From Bacteroidales bacterium Bact_20 (GTDB lineage: Bacteria > Bacteroidota > Bacteroidia > Bacteroidales > DTU049), in NCBI GenBank assembly GCA_001603615.1, contig LUZL01000059.1, positions 1-10,735 on the forward strand: a stretch of DNA of 10,735 nt. Direction: 5' to 3'. The position numbers and the translations under genes are program-made. The first letter of the stretch is position 1. The number at the start of each line of letters is the position of its first letter. The notes under the pieces were generated by a model, which saw only the letters and a list, made by a program, of their open reading frames with translations, was not told the origin of the DNA and did not search any database. Positions 6,652 to 10,735 of the stretch are shown here, in pieces.

Positions 6652-6940
6652 AATATAAACTTCGTTTATATTCTTCAGCTACGTCTAAATGCAGATTTAA
6701 ATAAAATGTCTCTCCTTACGATATGATTTTATAAAGCTACATAATCACATATTTTAGTTTACAAACTAAAAATATATTGCTTGCTTAAACAATGTAAATC
6801 CTTTTACCCAGACACGATTGATTGTTTTATGACAAATCATTTCCCAATGCACTATTGACGGGAAAAAAATCAATATTGGAGTATTCAATTATTAGAAAAT
6901 TTTTTTAACAAAATTTATTATCTAAACGCCTAATTGAATA
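6652..6940. other. Run of stem-loop sequences in a GC-richer island
   Basis: Four further inverted repeats follow one another. AATATAAAC/GTTTATATT (6652-6672) has a TTC loop. TTTTAGTTT/AAACTAAAA (6752-6771) has a 2-nt loop, and ATAT on each side extends it past a single bulge. ATTGATT/AATCAAT (6817-6823 with 6868-6874) encloses TTTCCC/GGGAAA (6840-6845 with 6860-6865) and AAT/ATT. TATTCAATTA/TAATTGAATA (6882-6891 with 6931-6940) encloses AAATTTT/AAAATTT. The island is three times richer in G+C than the 200 bp to its left. It could be a structured non-coding RNA, a decayed mobile element or a gene relic. No known RNA family is recognised. Confidence 0.4.
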
Positions 6941-7015
6941 AATGTATTTTAAATAAATTTAAAGATAAAAACTATTTCATTATTTATTTCTTAAATTTAA
7001 AATTATCATTTTACT

Positions 7016-7024
7016 TATCTTTGC
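7016..7024 (+). promoter_or_regulatory. Bacteroidota-type -7 promoter element for lgt
   Basis: TATCTTTGC is an exact TAnnTTTG match followed by AAAAA. Only 13 bases separate the final G (7023) from the lgt ATG at 7037, so the transcript would start about 5-9 nt before the start codon. No TTG is seen at the expected -33 position (about 6991, TTAAAT). Confidence 0.7.
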
Positions 7025-7036
7025 AAAAAAAATTAT

Positions 7037-7867
7037 ATGTCAATATTAGCTTATATTGTTTGGAATGTAGATCCAGTGCTTTTACACTTAGGACCTTTGC
7101 AGGTTAGATATTACGGTGTCTTATTTGCATTGGGATTTTTAATAGGTTATTATTTATTCAGGTATTTTTTCAAAACTGAGAAGGTGCCACTTAGTGAACT
7201 TGATAAACTTTTTTGGTATGCTATTTTAGGAGCTATAATAGGGGCTAGATTAGGTCATGTATTATTTTATGAGCCAGATTATTATTTGGCTCATCCATTA
7301 GAAATTTTTGCTGTATGGCATGGTGGATTAGCTAGTCATGGTGGTGCTATTGGTCTTTTGATAGCTTTATATTTATATTCTCGTAAATCTTTCAATAAAG
7401 ATTATTTGTATATTCTAGATAGAATGGCTATACCTACAGCTCTTGCAGGTAGTTTCATACGATTAGGTAACCTATTTAATAGTGAAATATATGGTAGACC
7501 AACCGAACTGCCTTGGGGAATTATTTTTGTAAGAGATGGACAGACAGTACCCTGTCATCCTACTCAGATATATGAAGCATTAGCTTATTTATTGATTTTT
7601 ATTTTTCTATTCTATATGTATAAAAAATATAAAGGTAATATACCTCGCGGTTTAGCTATCGGATGGATGTTTCTATTAACTTTTATAGCTCGATTTTTGA
7701 TAGAGTTTATCAAATTACCACAAGTAGGCTTTGAAACTAATTTAATAAATGCTATTGGTCTAAACATGGGGCAATTGCTAAGTTTACCTTTTATTATCGT
7801 TGGTATCTGGTTAATTATTAAAGCAAACAAATCTAAAAAATTAAAATTAAATACTAAAAAAGCTTAA
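7037..7867 (+). CDS. lgt: Prolipoprotein diacylglyceryl transferase
   Basis: This integral inner-membrane enzyme transfers diacylglycerol from phosphatidylglycerol to the lipobox cysteine of prolipoproteins, the first step of lipoprotein maturation. It has about seven hydrophobic segments in 276 residues, the usual length. Family landmarks are the essential tyrosine region RYYGV (24-28), HGGLASHGG (95-103, with H101 matching the key histidine), and the Lgt signature GSFIRLGNLFNSEIYGRP (138-155, containing R142, N145, N148 and E150). Further landmarks are CHPTQIYE (173-180) and ARFLIEF (218-224, with R219 and E223 at the family's Arg/Glu positions). The ATG at 7037 is the first in frame after a good -7 promoter element and has an A-rich leader. 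It overlaps the next gene by one base (TAATG), which suggests translational coupling. Confidence 0.96.
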   Translation: MSILAYIVWNVDPVLLHLGPLQVRYYGVLFALGFLIGYYLFRYFFKTEKVPLSELDKLFWYAILGAIIGARLGHVLFYEPDYYLAHPLEIFAVWHGGLASHGGAIGLLIALYLYSRKSFNKDYLYILDRMAIPTALAGSFIRLGNLFNSEIYGRPTELPWGIIFVRDGQTVPCHPTQIYEALAYLLIFIFLFYMYKKYKGNIPRGLAIGWMFLLTFIARFLIEFIKLPQVGFETNLINAIGLNMGQLLSLPFIIVGIWLIIKANKSKKLKLNTKKA

Positions 7868-9093
7868 TGAAAAAAATATTTTTTTGTCTTGTAAATCTCC
7901 TATTTACTTTTTATTTATTTGCTCAGCAGATACCACTCAGTGTCGCTTTTGAACATCCAAACGTGATTAATAAATCCAATATTTATATTTCCAATGGAGA
8001 TACTATTTTTTACAGTTTACAAAATGGCGTTATAGATGGAGATTTTATTTATTCTGGAAATAATAAAACAAATGTCTCTGGTGCATATAAATATTCTCAT
8101 CCTAATGGGAAGTGGTTATTTAGTGCCAATGATACAAAATTAAAAATCAAATTTATTAATCCAGGAATTATAAAATTTAATAAAGTAAAAAATTCAACAA
8201 ACAAAGTATTTGCTGGATTTGGCAAAATAAATATTTCTTATCCTCTGATAAATGCTAATTTTTCTGATACTCTTATTAGCACTTTACCTATTAGATGGGG
8301 CAAAATAAATGGTGAAGTCAAAGAAATGTATAGAGATAGCACACTGAGAGCTATTTATAACTATAGAAATGGAAGATATGATGGCAAACAAACTTATTAC
8401 ATAGGTAATGGAAATCGCTGGGAATTAATATACAAAAAGGGGAAACCTGTAAGTAATAAAACATTTTATAATGCTAGAGGTGATGAATATAGAAAAATCA
8501 AACTTACCGAAATTGATAAAAAGAATGACTTTATATCATATTATGATCCTGTAGATGTCATCTACAACCTTAAAATGCTTTTAACTTTAGATAGCAATTT
8601 TAGTCAATATCCACTCTTAAACGATAATGTGATAGATTCTATAAACAAATTATATTATTATAGAAAGATCATTACCTACAAAGATTATAACTTGCAACAA
8701 GAAGATTGGGGAGCACATGACAGACCTAATATCTGGGATGTTACTACCGATACTGTGATTAACAAAACTAATATCATTGGCATCGCCATGGTCGGTAGAA
8801 TGATTATAATGCATCAAGATTTTCAATATAGATTACAACCTCTTGCAGCCTCTTATGTTGTGAGTTACGACTACAATGGTCAAAAACATTTCAAAACTTC
8901 TCCATGGTTTTATATTCCAGATCTAATGCAGAGTAATTTAATTCTGCCATATGGCTCTATTTTGTATTATCCATTTAAAATTTCTGATTTGCCTATAGGC
9001 AATACTCTAGATGAAATGACAATAAATGAACATAGTCAAGTACTCATACCACTAGAATATATTAAATTTTTAAAAGGATTATTTTTATTATAA
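7867..9093 (+). CDS. Exported MORN-type repeat protein of unknown function
   Basis: No family is recognised with confidence. Residues 1-19 are a Sec signal peptide (MKK, then a hydrophobic core ending LFAQQ, likely cut before Q20), with no lipobox cysteine, so the product is probably periplasmic or surface-exposed. Two regions have the G-x-x-x-G...Y...G-x-W spacing of MORN_2-type repeats: ~54-85 (GVIDGDF, then GAYKYSHPNGKW) and ~145-194 (GKINGEV, YNYRNGRYDGKQTYY, YKKGKP). Residues ~250-408 form a separate domain without repeats, containing YYYRKIITYKDYN (263-275), NIIGIA (302-307) and SPWFYIPDL (345-353). The second segment faintly recalls the GldN/PorN gliding-motility and secretion protein. 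It starts on the last base of the lgt stop codon and is probably translated from the same mRNA. A link to lipoprotein processing is only suggested by position. Confidence 0.85.
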   Translation: MKKIFFCLVNLLFTFYLFAQQIPLSVAFEHPNVINKSNIYISNGDTIFYSLQNGVIDGDFIYSGNNKTNVSGAYKYSHPNGKWLFSANDTKLKIKFINPGIIKFNKVKNSTNKVFAGFGKINISYPLINANFSDTLISTLPIRWGKINGEVKEMYRDSTLRAIYNYRNGRYDGKQTYYIGNGNRWELIYKKGKPVSNKTFYNARGDEYRKIKLTEIDKKNDFISYYDPVDVIYNLKMLLTLDSNFSQYPLLNDNVIDSINKLYYYRKIITYKDYNLQQEDWGAHDRPNIWDVTTDTVINKTNIIGIAMVGRMIIMHQDFQYRLQPLAASYVVSYDYNGQKHFKTSPWFYIPDLMQSNLILPYGSILYYPFKISDLPIGNTLDEMTINEHSQVLIPLEYIKFLKGLFLL

Positions 9094-9130
9094 ATTTTTG
9101 AAATAGTATTTAATTATAAATAGTAATCTT

Positions 9131-9160
9131 AATTTAAAATTTCACTATTAATTTTAAATT
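9131..9160. terminator. Candidate bidirectional hairpin between convergent genes
   Basis: AATTTAAAATT (9131-9141) and AATTTTAAATT (9150-9160) are perfect 11-bp inverted repeats around an 8-nt loop. They overlap the stop codon and last eight codons of the minus-strand receptor gene and lie 37 bp after the plus-strand gene's stop. The stem is entirely A+T and has no long T tail, so terminator activity in either direction is uncertain. Confidence 0.3.
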
Positions 9161-10735
9161 AATTTGTCTATCAGTTAAATAGTTTGGGACACCGTATGTT
9201 CTACCGTTCACATCAGTTACCCATGTATAAGAAACCACATTTCTTATTTGCAGTAAATTTAATACTTCTATACTAAGCCAGCATTCTTTTAATGCTTTTG
9301 CTACTTTAGAATCACCAGTAAATAATTTAGCAGAGAAGCCTATATCCACTCTTCTATAAGGTGAAGTTCTATTAGTTTGTAAATATTTTTTATTACTATT
9401 TGGTCCAATTGGTAAGCCAGTTCCAAATTGTAAGGCCAGATTCATTTTAAAATTTGGATGATTAGGTATATAATCTTGGAAAAATAATGAAATATTTACT
9501 CTCTGATCGCCTGGACGTGGTATATAACCTGGCATTATCTTTTGGCTATCTACAGGTACGTTATTTAGAGTATAATTTGGTATTATTTGCTCTCCGTCGC
9601 TATTGTAATAAATGTAATAATAATCGCCAATAATATCTTCTGCAGTTTTCATAATAGAAACGCTAACCCATGAATCCACATCTGGCACAAATTCTCCATA
9701 CAATTTCAGATCTATACCTGTAGCATATCCTTTTGACCTTTGCTCGGGTAGATATCTTATTCTAATATTATCTACAATATAAGGAATGAGGTCGTAAAGA
9801 TACTTATAATACGCTTCAGTAATAAATTTAAATGGTCTGTCCCAAGCTTTGAAAGAATATTCCATGCCTAAAACAGCATGTACAGATTTCTGATTTGGTA
9901 TATTTTGATAAATGTTACCATCCCATCCTACCATTTCTTTCCAAAAAGGTGGTTGCTGATATAGTCCTAATGAAAACCTAAAAGCCATTAACCTTTGCCA
10001 TTCTGGAGTATAGCTAATAGACAAACGTGGACTAAACATAAAAGTATTATTTATACTATTATATCCTCCTCTTGCACCAAATATGGTAGTCATTTTTCCT
10101 TTACCATCAAATTTTTTTGTCCAGCTATCTTGTAAATATCCAGAAATAAACCAATTATTTGTTGTTTTATTACTTTTAATAAGCTCATATAATTCTAATG
10201 GTTTATATGGTTGAGGTTGCATATATCCTATGCTATCAGCTATTGTAGGTAGCGAAAAACCTGCTGAATCCATATATATCCATTCTTTCATTTTGAAATC
10301 AAACCAATTTACTTGTCCTTTAATTCCAAACTCTAAATTGTGATTTCTGATTTTATGAGAAATTTTTTCTTCCAGATATGCTACTTGCAAATCTAAATAA
10401 TTTCTACCATGATTTAGATAACTACCTATGCCCATCAGCTCACCTTCTCTGCCAAAAGTCTCTGATTCATAGTCTATCTCTAGAGTATGCATCCAGTATT
10501 GACTGAGTACATCAAAAATTTCTTGTTCATTAGAATGATATGTATTAAAAATAGTTTTATAGATAGTATTAGAATCTACAATATATGTCCATTTCAGTCC
10601 GCCTATCCACATATTATATAGATTTTTTTCAGCTCCTTCGAAATACATATTTATTTTGTATGTTTCGCTAATAGTACCAAAAGATGTTTCACGAGATTTA
10701 GGATAAAAAGTGAATTGATTGTAATTCCAATATCC
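9134..10735 (-). CDS. TonB-dependent outer-membrane receptor, C-terminal part (5' end outside window)
   Basis: The frame is open from the right window edge to the stop at 9136-9134, giving 534 residues that lack the signal peptide and plug domain. The ATG at 10648 is internal: the frame continues upstream of it (GYWNYNQFTFYPKSRE at the edge). The protein is a TonB-dependent transporter beta-barrel. It has alternating amphipathic strands rich in Tyr, Phe, Trp and Asn, FMFSPRLSISYTPEW typical of a barrel hairpin, late barrel strands containing PRPGDQRVNISLFFQDY and LALQFGTGLPIG, and a final strand LNLKLIVKF-like ending in Phe at the C-terminus, as needed for BAM insertion. It resembles the Bacteroidota receptors that carry an N-terminal carboxypeptidase-like regulatory domain. 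The cargo cannot be told from the barrel, and no SusD-like partner is in the window. It is convergent with the MORN protein gene, with 40 bp between their stops. Confidence 0.9.
   Translation of the reverse strand, partial: GYWNYNQFTFYPKSRETSFGTISETYKINMYFEGAEKNLYNMWIGGLKWTYIVDSNTIYKTIFNTYHSNEQEIFDVLSQYWMHTLEIDYESETFGREGELMGIGSYLNHGRNYLDLQVAYLEEKISHKIRNHNLEFGIKGQVNWFDFKMKEWIYMDSAGFSLPTIADSIGYMQPQPYKPLELYELIKSNKTTNNWFISGYLQDSWTKKFDGKGKMTTIFGARGGYNSINNTFMFSPRLSISYTPEWQRLMAFRFSLGLYQQPPFWKEMVGWDGNIYQNIPNQKSVHAVLGMEYSFKAWDRPFKFITEAYYKYLYDLIPYIVDNIRIRYLPEQRSKGYATGIDLKLYGEFVPDVDSWVSVSIMKTAEDIIGDYYYIYYNSDGEQIIPNYTLNNVPVDSQKIMPGYIPRPGDQRVNISLFFQDYIPNHPNFKMNLALQFGTGLPIGPNSNKKYLQTNRTSPYRRVDIGFSAKLFTGDSKVAKALKECWLSIEVLNLLQIRNVVSYTWVTDVNGRTYGVPNYLTDRQINLKLIVKF

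Larger units (their letters stand above)
6161..7015. other. Long gene-free region between the MFS terminator and the lgt promoter
   Basis: No convincing gene is present on either strand. The left part (6311-6402) is G-skewed on the + strand. From 6461 to 6660 only 18 of 200 bases are G or C (9%). From 6661 to 6860 the count rises to 57 of 200 (28.5%), close to that of coding DNA here. Several inverted repeats occur, listed separately. Short open frames at 6389-6475 (+, 28 codons) and 6766-6840 (-, 24 codons from ATG) are too short to call. The right end leads into the lgt promoter. Confidence 0.7.

Noticed and set aside
6161..7015. CRISPR array, tRNA or integron attC site in the gap
   Set aside because: There are no regularly spaced direct repeats, no tRNA-like cloverleaf with a TTC-arm and CCA region, and the hairpins lack the attC core ends.
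7612..7830. 72-codon minus-strand open frame inside lgt
   Set aside because: It is antisense to the conserved C-terminal helices of lgt and has no promoter motif.

Overview
The window looks like an AT-rich chromosomal segment from a member of the Bacteroidota. Four things point there: three upstream regions carry the Bacteroidota -7 promoter motif TAnnTTTG; the starts are preceded by A-rich leaders without a Shine-Dalgarno sequence; there is a TonB-dependent receptor of the Bacteroidota type; and the proteins are rich in Lys, Ile and Asn. The lineage is inferred from these traits and was not checked against a database.

Left end (1-1541, minus strand): the first 14 codons of an NAD(P)-binding sugar-nucleotide epimerase/decarboxylase-type SDR run off the window edge. 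Upstream of it in transcription is a complete UDP-glucose 6-dehydrogenase. Together they look like a nucleotide-sugar module (UDP-glucose to UDP-glucuronate and onward) for surface polysaccharide. The 175 bp between them contain an odd, almost G-free, C-rich tract on the + strand.

Centre left (1657-4607, plus strand): korA and korB encode a two-subunit 2-oxoacid (probably 2-oxoglutarate):ferredoxin oxidoreductase with the gamma and alpha domains fused. Promoter, two genes and a strong intrinsic terminator form a self-contained transcription unit. Next (4626-6160) is a single-gene unit: promoter, a 12-helix MFS transporter and another strong terminator. The MFS start is best placed at 4690, because an upstream TTG alternative at 4657 lies inside the promoter.

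Centre right (6161-7015): about 850 bp without a convincing gene. A roughly 9% GC stretch contains a 25-nt imperfect inverted repeat with 138 bp between the arms. It is followed abruptly by a roughly 28% GC island with a run of stem-loops. This is the least explained part of the window.

Right (7016-10735): lgt (prolipoprotein diacylglyceryl transferase) has its own promoter and a very short leader. It overlaps by one base (TAATG) a secreted MORN-type repeat protein of unknown function. Convergent to these is the C-terminal 534 codons of a TonB-dependent outer-membrane receptor, which runs off the right edge.

Most of the window is ordinary housekeeping and envelope biology. No defence system, CRISPR array, tRNA, rRNA or intact mobile element is visible. 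The gap at 6161-7015 and the skewed tract at 91-190 deserve the most attention.
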